Shown piece after piece: positions 34,061-43,543 of a stretch of DNA of 52,446 nucleotides. The notes below the pieces were generated by a model, which saw only the letters and a program-made list of their open reading frames with translations, had not been told where the DNA came from and did no database searches. The translations under genes were made by a program, and so were the position numbers. The stretch lies in assembly GCF_000482845.1 (NCBI RefSeq), contig NZ_AXWV01000029.1:1-52446 (forward strand), read 5' to 3'. Positions within the stretch are counted from its first letter, which is position 1. Every line of letters begins with the position of its first letter. This DNA comes from Anaerobiospirillum succiniciproducens DSM 6400. GTDB taxonomy: Bacteria; Pseudomonadota; Gammaproteobacteria; Enterobacterales; Succinivibrionaceae.

Positions 34061-35635
34061 TTAGTTGTGACGATTGGAGAAGCGATCAACCATAGAGGTT
34101 AAATCGCTAGTGTAACTACTGATCATATGCGAGCCATCAAAGCTTTCTTCTGAGCTATTGAGGTTGTCCTCCGTAATAGACAAGATATGCTGAACTTTAA
34201 TATTCACCTCTTGTGCAGTTGAGGACTGATCTTGGGTTCGTGTAGCTACTTCATTAGCTAATCGTTGAATATTACTAATCGCATCTAAGATCTCATCGAG
34301 CTTTTGATTGGTAAGCGCTACCTGCTCAACACCATTGTTAACATGCTCGTGCCCTGACTCCACCATAGCGACAGTCTTGCCTGCAATGACCTTAAACTCA
34401 TTAATAAGATCATGGATTTGAACGGTGGTGCTCTCAGTGCGTAAGGAGAGGGAGCGCACCTCATCAGCAACCACAGCAAAGCCGCGACCAGCCTCACCAG
34501 CACGAGCTGCCTCAATGGATGCATTTAAAGCTAAGAGATTGGTTTGACTTGCAATACCCTTAATTAAGGCTGAGGCTTTTTCAATATCATCCACGTGGGC
34601 TGCCAGAGTGTTAATTAAGGTACGAATTTGATCGGATACTTCTTGTAGGTCATTAATAGCATCCTTAGTGGCAAAGGCTACCTCTTTGCCTGAACCCACA
34701 AGATCACGGGCGGCAGTGGTATTGTTAGCAGTCTCTCTAGCTAAAGAGCTAATATCAAAAACCATGTGGGAGATGTTCTGACCAATGTCTTTCATCTCAT
34801 TCATAAGATCAGTGGTAAAACGACTACGTCTTTGTGCCTCGCTTAAGCTATTGGACTGATCTTCTAATCGATCTTGAGCTACCTGATTGATATGCATAGC
34901 CGAGCTTCGTACTCGAGTTAAGATCGTATCAATCTCTTTAAGCCTATACATGACGTTGTAAACGCGCTCTGATTCTTTACCGGCACGATTGGTATAGATC
35001 AATGTATTAATGACATTAGGCTCAGCTGGGAAAACACGCGTGATGAAATCTAAGATAGAGCGGCGACGATAAGAGCCGTAGATGAGCAGGCCAAATAAGA
35101 CCACAAAGCTTGCAGTGGTCACATACTGATCGTGCATCACGATAGTTAAGATATAGGCTAGTGCAAAGAAGACATAGAAACACCAAGATGGGATTTCAAA
35201 GCGTAAGCTAGTTGGAACCTTACCTTCATTAATCATCTTGTAGTAATGCTTTGCACGAGCAATTTGAGTTTCACTAGCTGCAGTTCTCACTGATTCATAG
35301 CCAACGATCTCGCCATTTTGAATAATCGGCATGATCATGGCGTTAACCCAGTAATAGCTACCGTCTTTGCAGCGGTTCTTGATGATGCCCATGAATAGAC
35401 GACCAGATTTGATGGTCTTCCACAAATCTGCGAAGATCAGAGCAGGCATGTCAGGATGACGCACAATGTTTTGAGGTTGACCAATGAGTTCCTCGCGAGA
35501 GAATCCACTCATTTGTACAAAAGTATCATTAACCTCAGTGATAATACCCTCTCTATCCGTCACCGAAATGATCTTAGCGTTGGGGTCGCTAGGAAACTTG
35601 TGCTCAAAATCTGTTACAGGGCCATTATTTTTCAT
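34061..35635 (-). CDS. aer: Aer-like PAS-domain chemoreceptor
   Basis: Energy/redox taxis receptor. 524 residues (E. coli Aer 506). The PAS domain spans about residues 15-115: ITEVNDTFVQMSGFSREELIGQPQNIVRHPDMP, then GIIKNRCKDGSYYWVNAMIMPI. The RHPDMP segment holds residues that bind FAD in E. coli Aer. The Trp in the following PW.GIIKNR segment is replaced (LFMGIIKNR). A hydrophobic segment lies at about 155-195 (CFYVFFALAYILTIV and FVVLFGLLIYG). The signalling tip is present as KGIASQTNLLALNASIEAARAGEAGRGFAVVADEVRSLSLRT. Methylation sites were not examined. It sits alone between flgM and the giant genes, with its own terminator. Confidence 0.88.
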   Translation of the reverse strand: MKNNGPVTDFEHKFPSDPNAKIISVTDREGIITEVNDTFVQMSGFSREELIGQPQNIVRHPDMPALIFADLWKTIKSGRLFMGIIKNRCKDGSYYWVNAMIMPIIQNGEIVGYESVRTAASETQIARAKHYYKMINEGKVPTSLRFEIPSWCFYVFFALAYILTIVMHDQYVTTASFVVLFGLLIYGSYRRRSILDFITRVFPAEPNVINTLIYTNRAGKESERVYNVMYRLKEIDTILTRVRSSAMHINQVAQDRLEDQSNSLSEAQRRSRFTTDLMNEMKDIGQNISHMVFDISSLARETANNTTAARDLVGSGKEVAFATKDAINDLQEVSDQIRTLINTLAAHVDDIEKASALIKGIASQTNLLALNASIEAARAGEAGRGFAVVADEVRSLSLRTESTTVQIHDLINEFKVIAGKTVAMVESGHEHVNNGVEQVALTNQKLDEILDAISNIQRLANEVATRTQDQSSTAQEVNIKVQHILSITEDNLNSSEESFDGSHMISSYTSDLTSMVDRFSNRHN

Positions 35636-36364
35636 TTATCGAACTCACAGCAGCGCAAAAAGTATGGGATATCAGGCCTTAACACAAGCCTGCAAATATA
35701 GACGGGCACTTCGCATCAATAAGGTCAATCCCCCAACTGACAATGAGATCAGATCTATTGTGTCGAGAGTCGACCATCTTATCCTCTAATCGGGTTCAAG
35801 ATGGCGATTCTAATTGAGCACAATTAACTAAAAATTGAGCATCAAATTCCAATTCACACACTTAGATGCAGAGATTTTTAACAACTCTCCACTCATAAGA
35901 TACTGCATTATGTATCTATGCCATCGAATGGTGTGAGTATAATTGCGTAAACTTAGCTTAGACTTAGTTATTTTGCTGGCAAAACATTACAAACATAATT
36001 ATTTTTCAAGATGTGATCTAGATACAGCAGATTTGTATGTAATAACCGCCTCTATACTGCCAAACACTCGTCTTTAGCAGGTAACATGACACTTTGTTTG
36101 TGAGTTAATAAAAAATTAAGCAAGTCCATAAATATCAAAATCTCCGTCCAAAACATTCACTATTTCTTAGCAAAGCTATATGCAAAGCCTCTTGCTTCTC
36201 ACAAGACCTTACTAAGATTCACAATGCCGTTGTGATCCACATAGCAGGCGCTAGAAAACAACACACTTTCTACTCAAGATGACAGCTTACTTAGTCATAG
36301 ATAAAGCAGATGTACGTTAACTAGCGCTTGCTATAGGCACAAAAGCCCAATGTTCTAATTAAAC
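35636..36364. other. 730-bp gap, receptor to giant ATPase gene
   Basis: AT-rich, no gene with a ribosome site. It includes ATGTATCTATG (near 35909) and its inverted relative CTAGATACAG (near 36012). No obvious terminator was found after the giant gene, so its transcript may end further on or by Rho. Confidence 0.35.
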
Positions 36365-39300
36365 CTACTCTGTCTTTTCAGTCTCCTCGGATGCATCAGA
36401 TAAAAGAGCGGTCGATGCTGTTGAGTCAGGCTCTGCAAAGGCAGCTGCAGATACTTCAGATGCTGCAGCTGAGGACTCAACACTCTCCTCAAGCTGAGCC
36501 TCTTTTGCTTTGGCGCTCTTAGTTCTACGAGTACGCTTTGGCTTGGCTGCTACTTCATTGCTAGCTTGAGCAGCACTATCGGCTACTTTAGCTGAACCAT
36601 CAGCGCTAGCAGTTGCTACACAAGTAGCAGCGACATCAGCGCCCGCACTAGTTGAGGCAGTGTCATCAGAGCACTGGTCTGATGTTTCAGATACGCACTT
36701 GGAGTCTGTCTTCTTGGACTTGGCTTTTGACTTTTTAGCCTTGCTTGAGGTGATCTTGTCATCCTTTGCGCTCTTATGCTCGCCATCAAAGTCCTCAAAG
36801 TTACGCATAGCCTGATCTATAGCAGGATAATTAGCACGTAAAGCTAAGTACTTGTCATCCATGGCAACATTGTGTGGCAGCTGATTAAAGCCAGAGCCAT
36901 AACCAAAGATGTCGTAGCTAAGACGCAGTACAAACTCATACTCATCAGGAGGGAGACGAGAAGCAAAGCCAGCATCAATGCACTCTTGTACGCACATATG
37001 AGGGTAATTGACATAGAAACGGCAGATACGCAGTAATGAACGCTCAGATAAAGGAGCTGAGATCTGATTACCCGAGTAGTTAACTGACTCATGCAAGGTC
37101 ATGTTCATGGCACGCTTAACTACATCAACAGTAAGCTCACTCTCTTGAGTTGCTGAGATCTCAGCATCACTAAGATCAGTACTCTCGTTGCTTGAAGCGC
37201 TCTCATCATCAGATAACTTCTTGCGCTTGCCCTTTACCTTGCTAGGACCACCCTTTTCACGTAAGAGCTTTAAGTACTCTTGATCCTCTTGCTTGTTAGC
37301 CTCCTCTTCCTCGTTGCTGCTATTTACGGCATTACGTATAGCTGCAGCAATGTCCGGTAAGTCCTCAGTTAAAAGATCACTACTCTTGCTCTGGTTTGCT
37401 CTCTTCTCAGTTAAGAAGCGATCATAGATCATGAAGGTCTTTAACACTGAGTTACGAGCGCTGTGCGGAATGGTGTCACTGCCGTAACGAATTACATTTG
37501 CCCAGCGTAATAACAGCTTCACAAAATCCTGATTGATAGAAGGGAATGCAGCGCTGATCATGGCAAACTCTTGCTTGTTGCTTGAGTAATTGCACTCAAT
37601 AAAATGCCAGCGATCTAAGAAAGCCTGATTTTGAGATCTTGCGCCCTGATAAAAGCCAGTGTCATCACCAAAGCCTTTGGTATTTGCAGTGGCAATAATT
37701 CTAAAGCCCTCACCTGGATAGAGCTTCTCGCCACCATTACCAACTACAGTTAAAGTCTTACCTTCAAGCACATCATTGAGAGCAGAGAGCTCACCTGGAG
37801 AAAGTAAGTCAATTTCGTTGAGTAATAAGATCTCACCATAAATCATGGCTTTAGCTAGTGGGCCATACTCATAAGTAAGCTCGCCGTTACGCAGCACATT
37901 GCGGCCAATTAAGTCAGCCACCTCAGTTCTTTGCGATAAAGTGATGGACTCTAAAGGCCACTTTAAACGCGCAGCAATTTCAAACACGACTGAGGTCTTA
38001 CCACAACCTGATGGACCTGCTAAGTACAAGGAGTCATGACCTGGATTGTCTAAGAACATTAAGATGTTGGTAAGTAACTCAGGCTCAAAGACATAGCTGT
38101 GGTTAATAAGAGGCACATTACTTAAGCACTCAGGAGCATGGTGTGGGACTTTAACCATAGGCAGCTTGCCATCGAACATACCAAAGGCTGCATTACAGTC
38201 GACAAGCTTTGGCTTTTGCTCCTCGCTCTCACTTTCTGAGGACATGGCACCACTCTTAAGCACGCTCTCTACTTTCTTGGAAAGAAGGCTCTTCACGCTA
38301 CGGCCTTGATAAACCTCTGATGCAGCACTATCAGTGCTTGCTACATCTTTGCCCAGTTCCTTAAGATCAGCCTTAGCAGTATCAGCAGTATCAGCTACCT
38401 CACAGGCCTTTAGATCACCAGACAACACTGCAGCACCGCAAGCCTTGTCATCCATATGCTCATTACAAACTGCGACACTAGCGCTATGAGTAGCACTCTT
38501 GTCATCAGGATCTGCATTAACACTTGAATGAGTATTCTGATGTTCATTTGAAACAGCTACAAGATCAGCATCGGCTTTATTAGTCTCATTCATGTGCTCC
38601 TGTACATAGGCTGCATTTTGAGCCTTAAGCTCTTGCATCTTATGCACGGTAGCGTGTGACTGAATCTTTGCGTTGAGCTTGTTTAAATACTCGTTATTGG
38701 CATGAGCTAAAGTGCTATTAGCATCTAACAGGCCCTGATCTGCACAATCACCATCAGCAACTACACCAGCATTGGCTTGAGCAACACTTGCTGCACCAAT
38801 TGCTGCAGCATTAGCTGCTGGCATTTGAGCTGATGCTTGAACGGGCACTGGAACTTGAGCAGTAACTTGGCTTACCACTGAAGCTGTAGAGGTGGTAGCT
38901 GCAAGCTGGGGCTGCTGCTGTAGTTCTTGTGATCTCTGCTGAGGCTGAGCTGCAACACGTGGCTGCTGTACGGGCTCTGCAACACGTGACTGCTGCTGTA
39001 CTGGATCTGCAACTTGTGGCTGCAGCTGCGCTGAAGCTGCAACTTGTGGCTGCTGTACTGGCTCTGCAACACGTGGCTGCTGTGGAACTGGGTGCTGCTG
39101 CATGGTGTTGTTCATGCAGGCGCTGTTTTGTGCACCTTTGTATTGGGCACCACCCTGAGGGTAATTCCATGCATTGGCAGAATTACTTGCGCTCATGCCG
39201 TCTTTAAATGAGCTGTTAACACTGTAGTCAGCAGTGCAGTCGTAATGCTGAGCCTGAGGCATACAAGCATAAGGATTCATATAAACTGCAGATGGGCCAT

Positions 39301-42300
39301 AGTTTTTTGGACTCATCTGATTTGATGTTTGAGGCTGATTTGCTGTTTGAGGCTGGTTTACTTGCTGTGGCACGTTGCCATATGGAGCTTGTGCTCTACC
39401 TTTTGGCATTTGCTGATAGTTATTGTTTACAGCAGGAGTGTTACGCATTTGTATCGCTGGCTCATTCCACTTTGAATTGCTTGCAGCCATGTCAGGTCGG
39501 TTCATCATTATCTGACGATCCTGGCTGTAAGGAGCATTAGGACGAGCATAGCCGGTAACATAGTTATTTAGAGGACGTGCAGAATTATTGGAGTTCATTC
39601 CCTTTGGCAGTGGAGAGTAAGCCATGGTACGAGGATCCATAGTCTGTCCTTGAGTAAAGTTATTCATGGCAGCATTAGGAGTTTGGTTAAAGATAGCCAT
39701 GCCAAAGCATGGAGCGCCCGCTTCGTTAGTGATGCTAATTTCATCCATCTCACGACGATCGCAATTGCACTTGGAGGTCTTATCAGAGTGCTTATCCATT
39801 AATGCACCGACCATCTGATGACGCTTACTTTCATGGAAAGTTGCATTAGCAATGCGCTCCATAGCCTGGTTATAAAAACGCTCACTAACCTCGTCGTCCT
39901 CATACCAGTGTTTGCCTGATCCCTCTTCATCAAGATCAGACTCGCCAGAAAGCTCCGCTTCAAGCTCCATTTCATCTAGCTCAAACTCTTCAAGCTCACC
40001 AACGTTGATTTCATCATTAAGATCATCTTCTAATGAGACTTTCACGTGGTCATCAAAATCAGATAAATCAACGCCCGCACCAAAGGTTGAAGCTATGCTC
40101 TCCTCAAGATCTTGAGCATAGTTGCTCTTACTATCCTGAGGGGCAGCAGCCACTGTCTTGCAATTAGAAGCATCAGCTCCATATACATCACCATGCAAAG
40201 CATGAGTAGACTTCTCATCAACAAAATTTGAGCTGCCTGCATTAGAAGCTAAAGTTACGCTGTCTGCATTAGAAGCTGAGGATGGGTTTACCTCATCAGC
40301 TAAAGATGAGTTGCATACCTGCATGCGCTTAACGTCGCTCATAAAAGCAAGCTCTTCAGCACTAGCAGTGCTGTTTACGCCCATGCCATTGGAGGTAGAT
40401 TCAAGTTTCATATATGTCTCCCTGAGCAGTGTCCTCAAAAAGTATTCAAAGGCACTGACTCTGATCTCTTCAATTGATTTGCGTTCTTTCTCGACCGGCA
40501 TAACAGCCCACATGAGGCTCTTTCTGTCGTAGAAACGCGGCCGCTCAGGAATGAACTGTTCACTAGGACCAATGGCACAGATATCTGCAAGACGCTTGAG
40601 GCGATTAGTGTTAGTGATCAGAAGATTAGTGAGGTTATAGCCGTAGAGTGCTTGGCACTCTAAAAAAGTGACACTCTCATTTGAGTGCCGTTCTTGATCA
40701 GCACCGCTATACGGTGTAATGGTCAATATGTGTTTAAATTTGCTGTCTTCTAAGCTCCTTTGTGTTTCAACTGTTGTAGTGACTGACTTACCCACATATG
40801 TAAAGCTATCGTTTGCTGCCTGCTGTTTATGCTCACTAGCCTCTGTCGGTATAAGAGCACTAGCCCCCATATTTAAAGGAGCACTAGCCCTCACATTTAA
40901 AGGAGCACTAGCTCGCGTATTCATGGGCGCAATTGCTTTTGAATTTATGGGAGGTGGTTTTGCCTCTACATCATGGGTTTTCTCAATTGCTCTAGCCGCT
41001 TGTAACAGAGGAACATCTTTGATGTGATCCTCTTGTAGTTCTTTTAAGATCTCAAAAGTGACATCCTTGCCAACGAGCTGCTCATCATGAGCTTGTATAG
41101 AGTCATCACTCTGTCCATAGCCCCAGGCTCTAGCTGCATTACTATCTGAGTTAACCTGGCTATTACCTGCCAAAATGACGGGTATGGAGCACGGCTCAAA
41201 CGAACTAAGATCGTTATTAGCAGCAACGCTCTGTGGCTTATCACTTGTAGCACTTAAAGCTACGAGCTCTCTTTTGAGCTGCTCATGCCTACCCTCGTTT
41301 AGTGAGTTATCCACACTCAGTAAAGCTTGTGCCTTGAGTGACTTAGCTAGCTGCTTATCGATATCAGTAATAGACTCATTGTCAGGTTGCTGCTCATCAT
41401 TAGTGGATCTAACTAGAGGAATGATTAACAGCACGCTAGTGCTATGGTCGGTACTCAAATCATGAGAGGCTAATGAACCTAGACTGGGACATAAGCTATT
41501 TGAGATATCTAATTGACTAAAGATGGAAGATCGCTCAGCAGCGCCCGCTCTTAGTGGAAATGAATCATTTTTAAGATCACCTCTATGCATGCCTAGAATG
41601 GCGGCATTAACCTTTCTGCTAGCAACTAAGCCATAGATAGAAGAGTCAGATAAGTCATCAAATGAACAACAAGTAGCAACACAAGCTGCTGCATTAAAAA
41701 ACTTTGGGCGGCCCAAAAGATCACGATCCTTAGCTACCAGGCCAAAGTCATAGCCCGCGTCGCGTCCTGCTACTTCTTTAACCTGCACACCTGCTATAAA
41801 GTCATTAAGATCGCCATCTTCATCAGCAAATATGTTCACTGCAGCACGAGGCCTATCTGCAAGATGCTTTTCTGCACTAGCACTAGTCTTATCCTCAGGC
41901 GCTCTCTCAATTACTTGGGCATAAGGATTGATATCTAAGAGCTCCTCATAGAACAATGCCTCTGAGTTAGCAGTCACTTGAGATGCTGGTACCTTCAAGC
42001 ACTGTAGTAAGACGCGTTCAAAATCATCCTGCACACACCAAGAGCGATTCTTAAGTGAGGTTGCATACACATGATTAAAATCACCGTACTCATTAGAGAT
42101 CAGGTTTATGCTTTGATCTGGATCAGTAAGTTCTTTACCAAGTTCAACATCGCCATAGCTAAGATCAGTAGATGTAGTTTCCTTTGATGTGATTACATAA
42201 GGTTTATAGGCACTGCTGATAGAGTCGAGATCATTTAAGAACACACCGCTATAGCGCAGCATAAAGTCTCTAAAGGACAAGCTCAGGTCTGTATGCAGGT

Positions 42301-43441
42301 TAAGGGTGTGCTGATCTACCGTCTTATCTTCAAACACACACTCAAAGCGGGCATTAGCTACTGCATATGCATAAGAACAGCTCTGCAATGACAATGCACG
42401 TGGCGCAATATGCAAATCCTCAAGATCACAACAACGCTGTACAGCAGTACTTTTAGCTAAGTACTGATAAATACCGAAGGTTAACGGACGCTTATCTTTA
42501 GGCATGGCTATGACATATGAACCTGCCTGCAGATACCAGCCACTACCACCATGCCTTTGAACATCAACGCATGGTCTAAAGCAATCATGCTGATCTACTA
42601 CAGTTCTGTATAAGCTTTGCTGCTCTGCATTTAGTAACAAATCAGCGTATGCAAAATATGGATAGTCACCTTCATTTGGCAGATGAATGTACTTGGTACT
42701 GTCAAACACACAAGGAGCATCAAGATGAGCTTCATGCGATCTCTGTTTTGGAGCGGGCGCTGCAAACAAGGCAAGATCAATAAGCTCAGACTCGTTAGGC
42801 ATAAGATCATATGGAGACACATAAGCGCTATTATCAGCATCTAATGAAGTGCACTTAGTTTCATCACTAGCTGCGATCTTAAGATCTTCAACAAGATTGC
42901 TTAGATCGTGATCTGCATTAATTACATTAAGATCACTTGCACGTCGTTGAGCATCGCTTGCCATATCAGCTTGATCGCTAATTGATAGGCTGCTCTGAGC
43001 GCTCTTGGTGGCACTAGCAGGATCACTGATGGATGAACTAGTAGCAGCGATCTTGGTGCCACTAGTAGGATCACTCATGGATGTTCTAGTAGCAGCGATC
43101 TTGGTGGCACTCGCAGGATCACTGATGGATGTTCTAGTAGCAGCGATCTTGGTGGCACTAGCAGGATCACTCATGGATGAGCTAGTAGCAGCGATCTTGG
43201 TGGCACTCGCAGGATTGCTTGTAGCGGCTTCTTTACCTTCATCATGAGTAAAGAGCGGCATATAGAGATCACTAATGTTGACCTTATGTGTAGCCTGATT
43301 ATCAGCTAGAGCCAAGAGCTCGGGATCAGCAGCGACAGCAGCATCCTCTAATAGATCTTTGGCGGCAAATTTGTAAAAGATCTCCGTACCTACAGAGCTA
43401 GTGGTAATTGATGCAACAGTTGTTGGTAAAACGCGTAACAT
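36365..43441 (-). CDS. giant protein with CobS/MoxR-like AAA ATPase domain
   Basis: A 2358-residue protein of unknown function. Residues about 1780-2000 are an AAA+ ATPase of the CobS/MoxR type: Walker A GPSGCGKTS (1809-1817), Walker B region ILLLNEIDLLS (1871-1881, Asn where Asp is usual), sensor-1 IIATANTKGFGDDTGFY and QNQAFLDRWHF. The last two match cobaltochelatase CobS and phage CobS-like proteins. The domain after it has ERSLLRICRFYVNYPHMCVQECIDAGFASRLP. Residues 75-154 are five 16-residue repeats (SDPASATKIAATRTSI type). Residues about 200-1050 look folded but unrecognised. About 1130-1185 is acidic. About 1440-1525 is Gln/Pro/Val-rich. The C-terminal 140 residues are Lys/Ala/Ser-rich. 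No CobN, CobT or VWA partner is present. No signal peptide or clear membrane segment. GAGG lies 12 bases before the ATG. The 851-residue gene is 102 bp upstream. Confidence 0.82.
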   Translation of the reverse strand: MLRVLPTTVASITTSSVGTEIFYKFAAKDLLEDAAVAADPELLALADNQATHKVNISDLYMPLFTHDEGKEAATSNPASATKIAATSSSMSDPASATKIAATRTSISDPASATKIAATRTSMSDPTSGTKIAATSSSISDPASATKSAQSSLSISDQADMASDAQRRASDLNVINADHDLSNLVEDLKIAASDETKCTSLDADNSAYVSPYDLMPNESELIDLALFAAPAPKQRSHEAHLDAPCVFDSTKYIHLPNEGDYPYFAYADLLLNAEQQSLYRTVVDQHDCFRPCVDVQRHGGSGWYLQAGSYVIAMPKDKRPLTFGIYQYLAKSTAVQRCCDLEDLHIAPRALSLQSCSYAYAVANARFECVFEDKTVDQHTLNLHTDLSLSFRDFMLRYSGVFLNDLDSISSAYKPYVITSKETTSTDLSYGDVELGKELTDPDQSINLISNEYGDFNHVYATSLKNRSWCVQDDFERVLLQCLKVPASQVTANSEALFYEELLDINPYAQVIERAPEDKTSASAEKHLADRPRAAVNIFADEDGDLNDFIAGVQVKEVAGRDAGYDFGLVAKDRDLLGRPKFFNAAACVATCCSFDDLSDSSIYGLVASRKVNAAILGMHRGDLKNDSFPLRAGAAERSSIFSQLDISNSLCPSLGSLASHDLSTDHSTSVLLIIPLVRSTNDEQQPDNESITDIDKQLAKSLKAQALLSVDNSLNEGRHEQLKRELVALSATSDKPQSVAANNDLSSFEPCSIPVILAGNSQVNSDSNAARAWGYGQSDDSIQAHDEQLVGKDVTFEILKELQEDHIKDVPLLQAARAIEKTHDVEAKPPPINSKAIAPMNTRASAPLNVRASAPLNMGASALIPTEASEHKQQAANDSFTYVGKSVTTTVETQRSLEDSKFKHILTITPYSGADQERHSNESVTFLECQALYGYNLTNLLITNTNRLKRLADICAIGPSEQFIPERPRFYDRKSLMWAVMPVEKERKSIEEIRVSAFEYFLRTLLRETYMKLESTSNGMGVNSTASAEELAFMSDVKRMQVCNSSLADEVNPSSASNADSVTLASNAGSSNFVDEKSTHALHGDVYGADASNCKTVAAAPQDSKSNYAQDLEESIASTFGAGVDLSDFDDHVKVSLEDDLNDEINVGELEEFELDEMELEAELSGESDLDEEGSGKHWYEDDEVSERFYNQAMERIANATFHESKRHQMVGALMDKHSDKTSKCNCDRREMDEISITNEAGAPCFGMAIFNQTPNAAMNNFTQGQTMDPRTMAYSPLPKGMNSNNSARPLNNYVTGYARPNAPYSQDRQIMMNRPDMAASNSKWNEPAIQMRNTPAVNNNYQQMPKGRAQAPYGNVPQQVNQPQTANQPQTSNQMSPKNYGPSAVYMNPYACMPQAQHYDCTADYSVNSSFKDGMSASNSANAWNYPQGGAQYKGAQNSACMNNTMQQHPVPQQPRVAEPVQQPQVAASAQLQPQVADPVQQQSRVAEPVQQPRVAAQPQQRSQELQQQPQLAATTSTASVVSQVTAQVPVPVQASAQMPAANAAAIGAASVAQANAGVVADGDCADQGLLDANSTLAHANNEYLNKLNAKIQSHATVHKMQELKAQNAAYVQEHMNETNKADADLVAVSNEHQNTHSSVNADPDDKSATHSASVAVCNEHMDDKACGAAVLSGDLKACEVADTADTAKADLKELGKDVASTDSAASEVYQGRSVKSLLSKKVESVLKSGAMSSESESEEQKPKLVDCNAAFGMFDGKLPMVKVPHHAPECLSNVPLINHSYVFEPELLTNILMFLDNPGHDSLYLAGPSGCGKTSVVFEIAARLKWPLESITLSQRTEVADLIGRNVLRNGELTYEYGPLAKAMIYGEILLLNEIDLLSPGELSALNDVLEGKTLTVVGNGGEKLYPGEGFRIIATANTKGFGDDTGFYQGARSQNQAFLDRWHFIECNYSSNKQEFAMISAAFPSINQDFVKLLLRWANVIRYGSDTIPHSARNSVLKTFMIYDRFLTEKRANQSKSSDLLTEDLPDIAAAIRNAVNSSNEEEEANKQEDQEYLKLLREKGGPSKVKGKRKKLSDDESASSNESTDLSDAEISATQESELTVDVVKRAMNMTLHESVNYSGNQISAPLSERSLLRICRFYVNYPHMCVQECIDAGFASRLPPDEYEFVLRLSYDIFGYGSGFNQLPHNVAMDDKYLALRANYPAIDQAMRNFEDFDGEHKSAKDDKITSSKAKKSKAKSKKTDSKCVSETSDQCSDDTASTSAGADVAATCVATASADGSAKVADSAAQASNEVAAKPKRTRRTKSAKAKEAQLEESVESSAAASEVSAAAFAEPDSTASTALLSDASEETEKTE
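38870..39120 (-). repeat. Gln/Pro/Val-rich repeats in giant gene
   Basis: Encodes imperfect QQPRVAEPVQQPQVA-like units of 7-10 residues, near residues 1440-1525. On DNA level the unit is a CTGCTGTACTGGCTCTGCAA-like repeat. It is likely a flexible linker before the ATPase domain. Confidence 0.8.
42980..43219 (-). repeat. 48-bp in-frame repeats near the start of the giant gene
   Basis: Five tandem 48-bp units encode SNPASATKIAATSSSM, two SDPASATKIAATRTS-I/M, SDPTSGTKIAATSSSI and a diverged fifth. The DNA copies are nearly identical, so copy number could change by slippage without breaking the frame. Confidence 0.9.
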
Positions 43442-43543
43442 GAATAAACAAACCTCAAGAACAACGATGTTTTCTACTAAGTGCTGAACTGACTAAGCCA
43501 AGCACTCTTCTCAGATACAGCTAGATAACTTTGCGCCTCATGA

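Noticed and set aside
36365..43441. Cobalamin-biosynthesis CobS annotation for the giant protein
   Set aside because: Only the ATPase domain is CobS-like; the protein is several times longer and no CobN, CobT or other cobalamin genes are adjacent.
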